In this document: in pieces, positions 24,965 to 35,301 of the stretch
Layout: each line of letters begins with the position of its first letter
Position numbering within the stretch: the first letter of the stretch is position 1
NCBI GenBank assembly: GCA_964606085.1
Contig: CAZSFD010000025.1
Location: forward strand, 1 to 57,562
DNA length: 57,562 nucleotides
Source of the DNA: CAIQJJ01 sp964606085
GTDB taxonomy: Bacteria > Chloroflexota > Anaerolineae > Anaerolineales > UBA4823
Direction of reading: 5' to 3'
Notes under the pieces: generated by a model
The model's database searches: none
Told to the model about the DNA's origin: nothing
The model's input: only the letters and a program-made list of their open reading frames with translations
Program-made: the position numbers and the translations under genes

Positions 24965-26335
24965 CTAGCCTCCCCACCCACGCGTCAACGGCGCTTCGGT
25001 TTCCGCCGCGCCCTCGTCGGGCTTCTTCATACGCGCTATCCAACGCACAATGCCCGGCGCAGAGACGAACAGCAGCGCCAACGCCTGGATCAGCGAGATG
25101 ATGTACTTCGACACCCCCGAAGTTAACTCCATCAGGTCGGCCCCGTTGCGCATCGCCCCGAACAAAAATGAACTGAGCAAAATGCCAAAGGGATTGTTCT
25201 TCGCCAACAAGGTGATGGCGATGCTGTCGAAGCCATACCCACTGGAGAAAAAGAGCGGCAGACAGCGGCAAATCGAAACGCCCAACACCTCAATCGTCCC
25301 GGCCAGGCCGGCCAGCGCCCCCGAAAGCGCCAGCGCCAGCACCACGCTGCGGGTGGTATCCACCCCGGCATACTGCGCCGCATTGGGGTTGGCCCCCACC
25401 GTGCGCAGTTCAAAACCCAGCGTCGTTTTCTGCAATAACCACCAGACCAAAACCGCCGCCAGCACTGCCAATATCAGGCCGACGTGCAGACGGTCATATT
25501 GATCCTGGAACGGCCACCACATCCGCGTCAACGGCGGCAAGATGACGAAGGCCAGCAGGCCGCCGATCACACCCGCCCCGGCATAGACGGCCCGGCGTTT
25601 CAGCGGCGTTTGGAGGCGCTGCTGCCAGGCCGGGCGCAACGCCAATGCTCGCACAATCAACGCCGCCATCAGCGCCACGAACACGGCCAGGGCCAGGGCA
25701 TTCAGCGGGTCTTGCAGGCGTTCGGGGATGGCCGCCAGCGTCCACAGTTCGGCATTGGGCGAAACGCGCGGCGTCTGCACCGCCGTAGAGTTGGTGTCGC
25801 GCAGCGGGCCGAGGATGAGATATTCCGTCAGGCGGAAGGCCACGTAATTCATCATCATCGTGCTGATCACCTCATGGGCGCCCGTCTTCACCTTGAGCAA
25901 GCCAGGGATGCCCGCCCAAACCGCCCCGCCGAGCATCCCCGCGCCCAGGGCCAGCGGCAGGTGGATGACGGCGGGCAAATCCTGGGTAAGCTGCCCGGCC
26001 CAGGCCGCGCTGATCGCCCCGACGTAAAACTGCCCTTCCACACCGATGTTGAACAACCCGCTCTTGAAGCTGATCGCCAACCCCAGGCTGAGGAAAATAT
26101 ACGGGATCGTCGCCACCAGCGACTCGGAAAAACCGCGCTGCTTGAAGAACGCCCCGCGCAGCAAACCATAATAGGCCTCGAACACCGCCAGCAGGCTGCC
26201 GCTGGTAAGCCAGATCACCACCGCGCCAATCAAAAAAGCCACCCCCAGGGCGATCAAGGGCATGCGCATGGGCTTCCACAAATTGCCCACCGCCTGCCGA
26301 AAGTTGTTTTGCGGAGTAACGCTCATTTCAGCCAT
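24965..26335 (-). CDS. Nucleoside ABC transporter permease 1 (YufP/NupP-like)
   Basis: A 456-residue permease of the same family with about ten membrane helices and a longer N-terminus. FKSGLFNIGVEGQFYVGAIS is the family signature and GANPNAAQYAGVDTTRSVVL the coupling loop. Start ATG 26335 is favoured by AAGGAGGGG six bases upstream and overlaps the ATPase gene stop by eight bases. It works as a heterodimer with the next gene's product. Confidence 0.92.
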   Translation of the reverse strand: MAEMSVTPQNNFRQAVGNLWKPMRMPLIALGVAFLIGAVVIWLTSGSLLAVFEAYYGLLRGAFFKQRGFSESLVATIPYIFLSLGLAISFKSGLFNIGVEGQFYVGAISAAWAGQLTQDLPAVIHLPLALGAGMLGGAVWAGIPGLLKVKTGAHEVISTMMMNYVAFRLTEYLILGPLRDTNSTAVQTPRVSPNAELWTLAAIPERLQDPLNALALAVFVALMAALIVRALALRPAWQQRLQTPLKRRAVYAGAGVIGGLLAFVILPPLTRMWWPFQDQYDRLHVGLILAVLAAVLVWWLLQKTTLGFELRTVGANPNAAQYAGVDTTRSVVLALALSGALAGLAGTIEVLGVSICRCLPLFFSSGYGFDSIAITLLAKNNPFGILLSSFLFGAMRNGADLMELTSGVSKYIISLIQALALLFVSAPGIVRWIARMKKPDEGAAETEAPLTRGWGG

Positions 26336-27890
26336 GCGCCCCCTCCTTGACACCCGCCATCAGCAGGCCCAGTTGCTCGCGCGTGGCGGTGGCGGCATCG
26401 AGCGTATCGAGGATTTGTCCCTTGTAGATCACAGCAATGCGGTCAGAAAGGCTCATAATTTCATCCAATTCGGCGCTGATCAGAAGAACCGCCGCGCCGC
26501 GGTCGCGCGCTTCGACGATGCGGCGGTGAATAAACTCGATGCTGCCCACGTCCAGGCCACGCGTCGGCTGGCTGGCGATCAGCAGCGGGGTAGGCACGTT
26601 CCCTTTCGCCATGCGTGAAATCTCGCGGGCGATAATCACCTTTTGCTGGTTGCCACCTGAAAGCGACCCGGCAGTTGTCATCACGCCCGGCGTGCGCACA
26701 TCGTAAGTTTTGACCAGTTCGTGCGCCTCCTGCCAGATGAAGCGCTCATTGATTTCGATGCCCGTGGCGTAGGGCGGCTGGTAATAGCTGCACAGCGCCA
26801 GGTTGTCGCGGATGGGGAAGGTCAGCACCAGGCCGTGTTTGTGGCGGTCTTCGGGAACGTGTGAGACGCCCGTTTCCATCACCTGGCGTGGCGTGGCGTG
26901 GGTGATGTCGCTGCCGAGCAGCGTCACCTGGCCGCCGGCAGCTTTGCGCAGCCCGGTCAGCGCCTCGGCCAGTTCGGTCTGCCCGTTGCCCTGCACGCCA
27001 GCAATGCCCAAAATTTCGCCGGCCCGCACATTCAGCGTCACCCCGTTCACCGCCGGGTGCTTGCGATCATCCAAAACTTGCAAACCTTCAACCTTCAACA
27101 CAACTTCTTGTGGTCTGGCAGGCTCTTTCTCGATACTCAGCAGCACCTTGCGCCCCACCATCATCTCGGCCAGGGTTTCGCGCGTGGCCTCGGCAGGCTT
27201 CACCGAACCAACCATCTGCCCGGCGCGCATCACGCTGATCTGGTCGGCCACGGCGAAGACCTCGCGCAGTTTGTGGGTGATGAAAATGATGGATTTGCCC
27301 TGTTGCACCAGGGAGCGCATGATGACGAAGAGATCGTCGGCTTCCTGGGGCGTCAATACAGCCGTGGGTTCGTCGAGGATCAAAATCTGCGCCTGGCGAT
27401 ACAGCGCCTTGACGATCTCCACCCGCTGCTGCGCCCCCACCGTCAGGTCTTGCACGGTGGCATCGGGTTCCACCGCCAGGCCATATTGCTGGCTGAGTTG
27501 GCGAATGCGCCCGGCCACACTGCGCCGATCCAACACGGCCAGTTGGCCCAGGCGTTGGGTGGCTTTCGTCAGCGATTCCTGGCCGAGCATGATGTTCTCG
27601 GTGACGGTAAGCGGCGGCACGAGCATGAAATGTTGGTGTACCATGCCGATGCCGTGGGCGATGGCGTCATGCGGATTGCTGATGCGAATGGGCTGGCCGT
27701 TGAGGTGAATTTCCCCTTCATCCTGCTGGTATAGGCCATAGAGGATATTCATCAGGGTAGATTTCCCGGCGCCGTTTTCCCCCAACAGGGCATGAATTTC
27801 ACCTGGCCGTAGGGCAAAATTCACATGGTCGTTGGCGAGGACGCCGGGAAAGCGCTTGGTAACGCCAGAGGCTTCGAGGGCAAAGGTCAT
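26328..27890 (-). CDS. Nucleoside ABC transporter ATP-binding protein (YufO/NupO-like, two ABC domains)
   Basis: A 520-residue fusion of two ABC domains. The first has Walker A GENGAGKST (about residue 36), Q-loop, signature LTVGAQQRVEI and Walker B ILILDEPTAVL. The second has a degenerate Walker A (GVQGNGQTEL), signature LSGGNQQKVIIARE and TRGLDVG, as in all RbsA/YufO-type proteins, so only one site is likely catalytic. ATG 27890 with AGGAA upstream gives the standard length; the longer frame reads through the terminator hairpin. It energises uptake through both permeases. Confidence 0.93.
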   Translation of the reverse strand: MTFALEASGVTKRFPGVLANDHVNFALRPGEIHALLGENGAGKSTLMNILYGLYQQDEGEIHLNGQPIRISNPHDAIAHGIGMVHQHFMLVPPLTVTENIMLGQESLTKATQRLGQLAVLDRRSVAGRIRQLSQQYGLAVEPDATVQDLTVGAQQRVEIVKALYRQAQILILDEPTAVLTPQEADDLFVIMRSLVQQGKSIIFITHKLREVFAVADQISVMRAGQMVGSVKPAEATRETLAEMMVGRKVLLSIEKEPARPQEVVLKVEGLQVLDDRKHPAVNGVTLNVRAGEILGIAGVQGNGQTELAEALTGLRKAAGGQVTLLGSDITHATPRQVMETGVSHVPEDRHKHGLVLTFPIRDNLALCSYYQPPYATGIEINERFIWQEAHELVKTYDVRTPGVMTTAGSLSGGNQQKVIIAREISRMAKGNVPTPLLIASQPTRGLDVGSIEFIHRRIVEARDRGAAVLLISAELDEIMSLSDRIAVIYKGQILDTLDAATATREQLGLLMAGVKEGAHG

Positions 27891-27910
27891 GGGATGTTCC
27901 TGGATAAAAA

Positions 27911-27944
27911 ATTGGAGGGTGCTTCGTCTGAAGCACCCTCCAAT
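27911..27944 (-). terminator. Intrinsic terminator/attenuator between bmp lipoprotein and ATPase genes
   Basis: A perfect 15-bp stem (27911-27925 with 27930-27944) with a 4-base loop is followed on the minus strand by TTTTTTATCC. It sits between the binding-protein gene and its ATPase gene in the same operon direction, so readthrough past it must supply the downstream genes. Confidence 0.9.
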
Positions 27945-27994
27945 TATAGCCGGAAAATTTCGGCAACGAGGCGTGGCAGCCACGCCACGCTCCT

Positions 27995-29041
27995 TTAGGG
28001 CTGGTAGCCGGTCTGGATCGTGCCGTCTTTGAGGCCCTTGGTGGCTTCTTCGATCTTACCCTTCACTTCCTGGGGAATCTTGCTGTCCCAGTCGTGATAG
28101 GGGGCCAGGCCAACGCCGCCATTTTTGATATTGGCCGTGTTGATGCCCGCCTTCGAAGTGCCTTCTTTGACAGCCTTGAGGTACTCATACACCGCCACGT
28201 CCACGTTCTTGGCCGCGCTGGAGAGTAGGGCGTCTTTGACTTCGGGGTAGGTGTTGTACTGGTCAACATCCACGCCAATCGCCATCAGGCCGGCTTCTTT
28301 GGCGGCCAACAGGCCGCCGTTGCCGGTGTTGCCGCCCACGCCGAAGACCACATCGCAGCCCTGGCCGATCATGCTCACGCCGGTTTCCTTGCCTTTGGCG
28401 GGGTCAATGAACGAGGGGATGTAGACGTTGAGGGCCTGGGTGTCCGCTTTCATCCATTTGGCGCCATTCTGGTAGCCAACGACGAAGCGCACGACGGGGG
28501 GGATTTCCATGCCCGAAACGGTGCAAACCGTGCCGGTCTTGCTCATGCCTGCCGCCAGAACGCCCGCCAGGAAACCAACTTCGTCTTCCTGGAACATCAG
28601 GCTGGTGACGTTCTTCAGACCGCCGTCATCGTAGCAGTCTTTGACTTCCGCGCCGCAGGCGGCTGAGCCTTCGGTGGGGAAGTAAGCATTGTCAATGATG
28701 GCGAACTTGATGTCGGGGTATTGCTTGGCTTTGGCCGCCGTGGCATCACCCATCAGGAAGCCAACCGAGATGATCACGTCGTAATCTTCGGTGGCGAACT
28801 GGTCAATGTTCTTCTCGTAGTCGGTGGGCTGCTTGGATTCGATGTAGTTGACTTCCCAACCGAATTCCTCGCCAGCTTTCTGCACGCCAGCCCAGGCCGA
28901 CTGGTTGAAGGACTTGTCGTTCACGCCGCCGGTATCGGTGACGAGGCCGACCTTGAGTTTTGCGCCGCCGCCGCCGCAGGCCGCGAGGGCCATCGAGACG
29001 ATCAAAACGGCAACCAACAACAGACTGATTCGTTTGAACAT
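27995..29041 (-). CDS. BMP-family nucleoside-binding lipoprotein (BmpA/PnrA-like)
   Basis: A 348-residue extracytoplasmic lipoprotein. A signal peptide (MFKRISLLLVAVLIVSMALA) ends in the lipobox LAAC with the lipidated Cys near residue 22. The mature domain opens with KVGLVTDTGGVNDKSFNQSA, the BMP nucleoside-binding signature, and includes MIGQGCDVVFGVGGNTGNGG and GVDVDQYNTYPE. Members bind purine or other nucleosides and deliver them to the YufPQ permeases encoded downstream. AAGGAG precedes ATG 29041; its promoter is at 29103-29131. Confidence 0.95.
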   Translation of the reverse strand: MFKRISLLLVAVLIVSMALAACGGGGAKLKVGLVTDTGGVNDKSFNQSAWAGVQKAGEEFGWEVNYIESKQPTDYEKNIDQFATEDYDVIISVGFLMGDATAAKAKQYPDIKFAIIDNAYFPTEGSAACGAEVKDCYDDGGLKNVTSLMFQEDEVGFLAGVLAAGMSKTGTVCTVSGMEIPPVVRFVVGYQNGAKWMKADTQALNVYIPSFIDPAKGKETGVSMIGQGCDVVFGVGGNTGNGGLLAAKEAGLMAIGVDVDQYNTYPEVKDALLSSAAKNVDVAVYEYLKAVKEGTSKAGINTANIKNGGVGLAPYHDWDSKIPQEVKGKIEEATKGLKDGTIQTGYQP

Positions 29042-29102
29042 ATTCTTTCTCCTTGTGTGTGAATATGAATGGGTTGTGGCGAGGGCCTCCCCTGCCGTTT
29101 TG

Positions 29103-29131
29103 AGTTTAGCACGAAGCGAAATTGTTAGCAA
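29103..29131 (-). promoter_or_regulatory. Promoter of the BMP transporter operon
   Basis: Minus strand: TTGCTA (29126-29131), 17 bases, TAAACT (29103-29108), about 60 bases before ATG 29041. Confidence 0.6.
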
Positions 29132-29148
29132 CGTGTAAAACATCATAA

Positions 29149-32100
29149 TTATTCCACAATCACCCAATCGCTGGCGCTGCGGCCAAAGACCTCGGGCGAG
29201 TACATTTCCTCAGCTTTGGCAGGCGGGGCGACGAACTTGCCGGGCGTGGTGGCGCGGGCGATGTAGCTGTATTCGTACACGCCATCCCACAGCAGCGAGG
29301 TGAAGGCTTCGGCGCGGGCATCGCGGAAGTTCTCGTGTTCGTACCACGTCCAGCGCCACCACCAGTAGTAGTAGGGTTCAGGCTGGGCGCCATCGGCGGG
29401 CGGGGCGTTCTGCGAGACGGCCAGGTCGGGGTTGACGATTTCGAGGCCAGCCGGCAGCGGGTCTACCAGCGCCACGTGATAGCGGCGGCTGTCGGCCACC
29501 ATCGTGAGTTTGACACGTACACGTGCGCCCGCCTTGATGTGCCAGACGCCGTTTTCGTCGCGGGTCACGTCTTCGGGGTTATCCACGGCTTCGTAGGTGC
29601 GTTCGACAACGAAGCCCATATCGGTCGGCGGCAGGTTCAGGTCGGTGGGGGCGTAGCGCAGGCCCAGGCGGTAGTACAGGCGGCCCGTGCCATCTTTGCT
29701 GATGATCAGGTTTTGCAGGCTGCCGGGAGCGGCATCTACCACGTAGCTCATCGGCACGTTCGTCTGGTTGCGGTCGGTGGAGTAGCCCTGGAACTGGTAT
29801 TCCCCGGCATACGTGTCGCCGAGCCAGATGCGGGCGATAAAGTCGGGCGTTTGGGCTTCGTAGGTGTCGAAGTAGCGCTTCATTGCCAGCAGGACGAAGA
29901 TGTTCTCTTGCGTGCTGTTCCAGCGGCCGCGTTTTTGATGCGCCAGCAGGCCCGCCACCACCTTAGGGATCAGGTCAGACTGGGGGTTGTCGTTGATCAA
30001 CGAATCGAGCAGGATGGCGTCGGTGCGGCGGTTGGAGCCGAGCAGGAGGTAATTCTGTTCGTCGAAATCGGTGATGAAGTTGGCCGCGCCAGCCGTCTCG
30101 ACGACACGGTTGTTGACGTGCAGGCGGATGGCGTCCAGCGTGGTGGCATCGTCCAGCACCGGCCACAGGAAGCCCACCGCGTCGAGCATCAGGTTCTCCA
30201 GCCCGGCCTCGTTGACCAGGTTCAGCGCTTTCTGCGGGTCACGGTTGCCGGAGAGCATCCGCACGTACAGCGCATACGAAGACAGCACCCAACGCGTGCG
30301 CTGACTGTACCAACTGGGGTAATAACTCTCGATGTCGCGCAGGTAGTTGAGGGCGCTCTGCTGCATGTTGGCATCCACCGTGAAGCCCATGGCCTGCGCC
30401 CGCGCCATCGCGTGAGCGGCGTGGATGGTGTTGAAGGGGATCGAGTCGTAGCCGCGCCGCCAGTAGGGGAAGCCGCCATCGTAATTCTGGATGCCCTGCA
30501 AGCGTTCGAGGTCGCGCACCACCGAGGCCTGTATCGCTTCTGGCGAGGGCAGGCCATCCGCCTGGAAGGCGGCCAACACGTCTTTGAGGGCGGCCACGGC
30601 CAGGATGCGGGAGGAAAGCTGTTCGGAGCAGTCGTAGGGATACGAGACGAGATACAAGACGGCATCGGTGAGGGCTTGCAGCGCCGTGGACGAGGTGGTA
30701 ATTTCAAGCCCGCCGTACTGCGGATACACGCCCGATGGCGTCAACAGGGGTTGGAAGACCGTCCCCTCGTCGAGGACGCCGTAGGTGGCGAAGGCTTCGG
30801 TGGTGGCGGGCGTGTAGACGGGCAGTTCGACGTTGGCGGCATCAGCATAATTGCCCGATACCGCTGCAATCTGAATACGGGCCGTGCCAGCCATCAGCGC
30901 CGCCGCCGGGAAGCGCACTTCGATGCGGTCACGGGCGGGGACGATAACACGCTTGCCGCCGGTTTCGGTCAACGTCAGGTTGGTGGCGGTGACGACGACA
31001 TCCACGGTCATATCCAGGTCGGTCTGGTTTTGCAGGACGACCGGCAGTTCAAACGTATCGCCAAAGTTGAGGAAGCGCGGGGCCGAGGGGCGCACCATCA
31101 GCGGCAGGCGGGCGGTGACGTTGTTCTCAGCGGAGCCATACTGCCGTCCATCCGGCCCGACGGCGACGACCATGATGCGGTAGCGGGTGAGGTTATCCGG
31201 CACTTTGATATTGACCACCGCCTGGCCGCTGCCGTCGGTGGTGACGGCGGGGGCGAAGGTAGCCAGCGGGTTGAAGTCGGTGCGCACGCGGATGGGGGCG
31301 GCGGGTTCGCCGGAGGCCGCGCCAGCTTCGGCTTCCATCGCAGGGGCGGCAGCAGGCATTTCGAGGGACTTTTCCACCGTCTGCGTTTCCATCACCATGC
31401 CATCGGCCATTGTCTCTTGCCGGGCAAACGCCTGGTTCTGCGCTTCGGCGGCCAACGCCAGCGGGTTGGCCAGCACAATGCTGCCGCGGATGTAGTAGCT
31501 CGACAGGTCGGATGGCCGTTGGGTGTAGAAAATGCCCAGCGGGTCGGCCAGTTGGTAATTGGTGAGGGCCAGGATGGCTTCATCCACCACCACCACGGCC
31601 ACTTCGGCATTGGGAACGGGGTTGCCATTGGCATCGGTCACTTGCAAGGCCAGCGTCGTCTCGCCGCCGGGTTCAAGTTCGCTGGCGGCAGGCGAGGCTT
31701 GCACATTCAGGGTACGCGAGGCCAGTGAGATGCTCAGCGTCATCGAGCCGCTGGCGTAGGCGGGCCGGGCGGGTACGCCTTCCATCGGTTCACCCTGGTC
31801 ATCGGTGCGTGGGGCCGAGCCAACGGCATCCACCTGGATGTTCAGGTTGGGGATGTGGGCATCTTCGATGGGGATGCGCAAGATGGCGCTGCCCTCGGCC
31901 AGCGAGAAGCGTTCAGTGTACAGGATGCCACTGCGAGAAACGGTCAGCAGGCCCTCGGCAGGCAGGAAGGGTGATTGCACCAAAATTTCGGCCACATCAC
32001 CGGGCTGGTAGCTTTCTTTGTCGGGGATCAGCGTGACCTGTTCCATCTTCACTTCGCGGGAGGGTACCAGTTCGCCGCCGCTGACCCAACGCGTGAAGAC

Positions 32101-35100
32101 GCTCTGGTTGCGGCGTCCCTGGTCATCGGTGATGGTGGCGGTGATGCGGTATTCGCCGCCGAGGGGGGTCTCGAAGGTGCAGGAAACCGGCTCGCTGGCG
32201 GAGGTGACGTTGCAGGTCTGCACGTCGGCTTCCACTTCCTGCCACTGGCCGTCCTGGAATTTCCATTCCATGCGGGCGGCGCGGGCTTCAATGGTGCGCC
32301 CGGCCACGGCATTGCCGTCCACATCGGTGACGATCAATTCGATGGGCAGGGGCGTGCCTTTCTGGACGAAGTAGCGCTCGCTGCGCAGGCCCACGTACAG
32401 GTCAGCCGGGTGAACCAGCAGCGTGGTGACGCTGCTCCAGGCCTGGCGGTTGACATCCATCACCGTAGATTGCGCCACAATGCTGCGCGGGCGGGCGTCA
32501 CCGCCCAGGCTGAAATCGAGTTGGAGATAGTGCGTTCCGGCGGCGTCGGTTTTGCCGGTGAAGGTTTCGTAGGTCTGGTTGCCGCCGTAATCGGGGCCGC
32601 TTTCGCGGTAGTACCAGAACCACCACGGCGTCCACTCGCCAAAGGTGAAGCCGGGCCAGTTGGGCGGGTTGTAGTTGGTGTCGGATGACGAGACATTCCA
32701 GGTGACATCGGCGTTGGGCAGCGCACCGCCGGCGTAGTAGTTGGCGTCCACCGCCAGCACCGCCGAGCCGCCAGCGAAGTAGGGGCCGGTGGTCTCATTG
32801 CGGGCGGTCACTTCAAATTCGGGGCGGCGGAACTCTTGAATCTGGAAGCCGTGATAGTACGTGCCGTACATGGCGCCGTTAGCGGTCAGCTCGATGTTGG
32901 CGTAACCCAGGTTGACGGCTTCGGGGAGGGTGAAGGCGAAGTCGAAGCCGCCCAGCGCGCTGACTTCGGCGCTGCCGGTGCCGATCTCGTTGCCCTGCGG
33001 CTCGGTGATGCGGTAGGAGATGCTCATGCCCCCGCCCACCAGGCCCACATCGCCGGTTTGTCCGCCACCGATGCGCCGCAGCCAGCCTTTGACGTGGATT
33101 TCCTCGCCGGGCTTGTACATCTGACGGTCGTCGAAGACGAACCAACGCAACTCATCCGATAAAGCGCGGGGCTGCCAGGGGGAATCGCCCCAATAGTAGG
33201 TGGAAGCGGGCAGCATGGCGAGATCGTCCCCCTGCCGGGCGGTCAGATACAACGCACCCGATGGGATGGCAAAGCGCGCCACGCCATCAGCACCGGTGGT
33301 TGCCAGCGAACCCGCCTCGCCGGCGGAGATTTCCAGCCCGGCCAGCGGAGCACCGTCTTTCAGCGCCGTGGCCCAGGCCACCATCTCGCTGTGGTCTACA
33401 AAGGCATCCAGGCCAATCTGCGTCACCTGCACCCAATGGAAGAGCGTGCGCCACTGCAATTCATCCTGGTTGAACAGGCCCACCGGCGGCTCGATGACGA
33501 CGATCACGTGGCCGAAACCGCCGGTCAGGGCTTCGCCCAGGTCAATCGGCACTTCGGTCAGCTTGTCGTCGGGGGCGTTGGTGTTGATGGATGTATCCAG
33601 CACCTTCTTGCCGGGGATGCCGGGCGGGTTGTCGTTGCGCCCGCGCTCGCGCAGGAAAAACTGGAAGGCGGGCCAATCGGGTGGCTGCACAGCGTACAGC
33701 TTGACGTTGATTTTGCTGTAGTTGATGGCGTAGACGGAGAAGGTGGGTTTCTGCGCCGCCGGGTCGAGCGTGACAAACATCTCCTGCGGCCCGACCAGCA
33801 CTGGCTCGGCCTTGCCGACCTCGAAACTCACGGTCTGGTCGTCGCCAAGCGTCTGACCGAAGATGTCTTGAAGCTGGCCGCTGATGGTCACACGGTAGGA
33901 GGTCTGGCCCTGCGAAGCGCCGCGGATTTCGATGGTGTTGCCGATGATGTTGGCCGCTGCGCCGGGCAGTTCGGGGGCGATCGTCAGCATGGCGTCGGTG
34001 TAGGCCAGGGGGTCAATGGGGTTGTTGAAGCGGATGTAGAAGGGTTGCAGCGGGCGGCAGGTTTCATCGCCCCAGTAGCAGCCGTGATCTTCGATGCGCA
34101 GCGGGGCGTAGGTGCGGAAGCTGTACGATTGGGCTTCGGTGGTGAGACGCGGGCCTTCGGCGGAGGGCGTGTTGGGGCCAATCTGCACGGAAATATCGGT
34201 GTCGAGTGGCAAGGGTTCGAGGGCCTTGAAGGCCATCCAGCGCCCCTCGAGGGCATTCTTCGCCAAATTGCTGACAGTTTCATCGGCGTCAATTTCGGCT
34301 TGCTCAGCCAGGCGGAGGCCCACATTCTGCCCGCCGGCGCGCACCTGAATGGTGGCGAGGACGGCGGCGGGGTCAATGCGCTGGTCGAAAACGATAAAGA
34401 AGATCGGATTTTGCGGCTGCGATTCGCCATAAGGCCACGAACTGACCAGCTTGACAGCGGGCGTGGTGAAGGTCCAGGTCACGTCTTCGGCCAGCACGCC
34501 GCCGCTCATGGATTGCGTGCCAGCGGGGATGGTGACGCGGTATTCGGTGGCCTTCGGCAGGCGGTCAATCAGTTCAGAGTCGTACTGGAAGTTGAGCGTC
34601 TTCGTGCCCATCCAGCGCCACGTGCCGGGCAGGGGCGGCTCGATCTGCACAGGGATTTCTTCGGCGGCCAGGTCTTGCAGCGTGCCGAGCGGGATCATCG
34701 GTTGGTTGAAGGTGATGCTGAGGAACGGCGCGACGGGTATCTCACCTTCGGGGCTAAACCGCAGCACTTGCAGCGGGCCATCGGGGACGATTTCGGGCGG
34801 CACGGCGGTTTCATCCAGCGGGAAGGGATGATCCACGGTCTCGCCGGTGCGCGGCGGGGGGATGGGGTCGGTGGGCAGCCGGAAATCGGTCTGGTCGCCG
34901 GTTTCGGTGGGGATGGCGGGCAGGCGGGCCAGGATGGCGGCGATCTCTTCGGGGGTGAGCGGGTCACCGTCTATCACGGGCAGCGGCACGTAGGGGGCGG
35001 GCTGCGCCTGGCCTTCGCTGAGTTGGAAGGAGATGGGCTGGTTGGCGGAGGGGTTTGTGGTGGACATATTCGTGTCACCTGGCACGGCTGTGCCGTTTGT

Positions 35101-35259
35101 TTGGGGGATGGTCTGCCCGTTTGTGACGGGCGGGGGCGGCTGTTGGCGCAGGAACCAGAAGATGCCGGTTCCCGCCAGCAACGCACAGCAAGCGCTGAGG
35201 ACGATCCCGGTGAGGATACCACAGCGCAATTTGGTGGATTTGGGGGTTGAGGTAGACAT
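29149..35259 (-). CDS. Bacterial alpha-2-macroglobulin family protein with thioester motif
   Basis: A 2036-residue surface protein. An N-terminal membrane anchor (about 14-38, GIVLSACCALLAGTGIFWFL) is followed by a Pro/Thr-rich linker, several macroglobulin beta domains (Ig-like segments such as FSPEGEIPVAPFLSITFNQP), a bait-like disordered region (about 1280-1340, Ala/Glu/Met-rich), the A2M domain (YRIMVVAVGPDGRQYGS), then the thioester sequence YPYDCSEQLSS with C1544 and Q1547 and the alpha/alpha toroid. Such proteins trap foreign proteases and are usually paired with PBP1C; no pbpC is present here. The start has GGAGAG upstream and lies 43 bases after the membrane-protein gene. Confidence 0.92.
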   Translation of the reverse strand: MSTSTPKSTKLRCGILTGIVLSACCALLAGTGIFWFLRQQPPPPVTNGQTIPQTNGTAVPGDTNMSTTNPSANQPISFQLSEGQAQPAPYVPLPVIDGDPLTPEEIAAILARLPAIPTETGDQTDFRLPTDPIPPPRTGETVDHPFPLDETAVPPEIVPDGPLQVLRFSPEGEIPVAPFLSITFNQPMIPLGTLQDLAAEEIPVQIEPPLPGTWRWMGTKTLNFQYDSELIDRLPKATEYRVTIPAGTQSMSGGVLAEDVTWTFTTPAVKLVSSWPYGESQPQNPIFFIVFDQRIDPAAVLATIQVRAGGQNVGLRLAEQAEIDADETVSNLAKNALEGRWMAFKALEPLPLDTDISVQIGPNTPSAEGPRLTTEAQSYSFRTYAPLRIEDHGCYWGDETCRPLQPFYIRFNNPIDPLAYTDAMLTIAPELPGAAANIIGNTIEIRGASQGQTSYRVTISGQLQDIFGQTLGDDQTVSFEVGKAEPVLVGPQEMFVTLDPAAQKPTFSVYAINYSKINVKLYAVQPPDWPAFQFFLRERGRNDNPPGIPGKKVLDTSINTNAPDDKLTEVPIDLGEALTGGFGHVIVVIEPPVGLFNQDELQWRTLFHWVQVTQIGLDAFVDHSEMVAWATALKDGAPLAGLEISAGEAGSLATTGADGVARFAIPSGALYLTARQGDDLAMLPASTYYWGDSPWQPRALSDELRWFVFDDRQMYKPGEEIHVKGWLRRIGGGQTGDVGLVGGGMSISYRITEPQGNEIGTGSAEVSALGGFDFAFTLPEAVNLGYANIELTANGAMYGTYYHGFQIQEFRRPEFEVTARNETTGPYFAGGSAVLAVDANYYAGGALPNADVTWNVSSSDTNYNPPNWPGFTFGEWTPWWFWYYRESGPDYGGNQTYETFTGKTDAAGTHYLQLDFSLGGDARPRSIVAQSTVMDVNRQAWSSVTTLLVHPADLYVGLRSERYFVQKGTPLPIELIVTDVDGNAVAGRTIEARAARMEWKFQDGQWQEVEADVQTCNVTSASEPVSCTFETPLGGEYRITATITDDQGRRNQSVFTRWVSGGELVPSREVKMEQVTLIPDKESYQPGDVAEILVQSPFLPAEGLLTVSRSGILYTERFSLAEGSAILRIPIEDAHIPNLNIQVDAVGSAPRTDDQGEPMEGVPARPAYASGSMTLSISLASRTLNVQASPAASELEPGGETTLALQVTDANGNPVPNAEVAVVVVDEAILALTNYQLADPLGIFYTQRPSDLSSYYIRGSIVLANPLALAAEAQNQAFARQETMADGMVMETQTVEKSLEMPAAAPAMEAEAGAASGEPAAPIRVRTDFNPLATFAPAVTTDGSGQAVVNIKVPDNLTRYRIMVVAVGPDGRQYGSAENNVTARLPLMVRPSAPRFLNFGDTFELPVVLQNQTDLDMTVDVVVTATNLTLTETGGKRVIVPARDRIEVRFPAAALMAGTARIQIAAVSGNYADAANVELPVYTPATTEAFATYGVLDEGTVFQPLLTPSGVYPQYGGLEITTSSTALQALTDAVLYLVSYPYDCSEQLSSRILAVAALKDVLAAFQADGLPSPEAIQASVVRDLERLQGIQNYDGGFPYWRRGYDSIPFNTIHAAHAMARAQAMGFTVDANMQQSALNYLRDIESYYPSWYSQRTRWVLSSYALYVRMLSGNRDPQKALNLVNEAGLENLMLDAVGFLWPVLDDATTLDAIRLHVNNRVVETAGAANFITDFDEQNYLLLGSNRRTDAILLDSLINDNPQSDLIPKVVAGLLAHQKRGRWNSTQENIFVLLAMKRYFDTYEAQTPDFIARIWLGDTYAGEYQFQGYSTDRNQTNVPMSYVVDAAPGSLQNLIISKDGTGRLYYRLGLRYAPTDLNLPPTDMGFVVERTYEAVDNPEDVTRDENGVWHIKAGARVRVKLTMVADSRRYHVALVDPLPAGLEIVNPDLAVSQNAPPADGAQPEPYYYWWWRWTWYEHENFRDARAEAFTSLLWDGVYEYSYIARATTPGKFVAPPAKAEEMYSPEVFGRSASDWVIVE

Positions 35260-35301
35260 GGGGTTCTCTCCTTGAATAAACGGGAAAGTCAATCTATGAT
35301 T

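Noticed and set aside
29335..35250. Two long plus-strand frames (797 and 619 residues) opposite the alpha-2-macroglobulin gene
   Set aside because: Shadows caused by the GC-rich third-position bias; the minus strand has all domain motifs.
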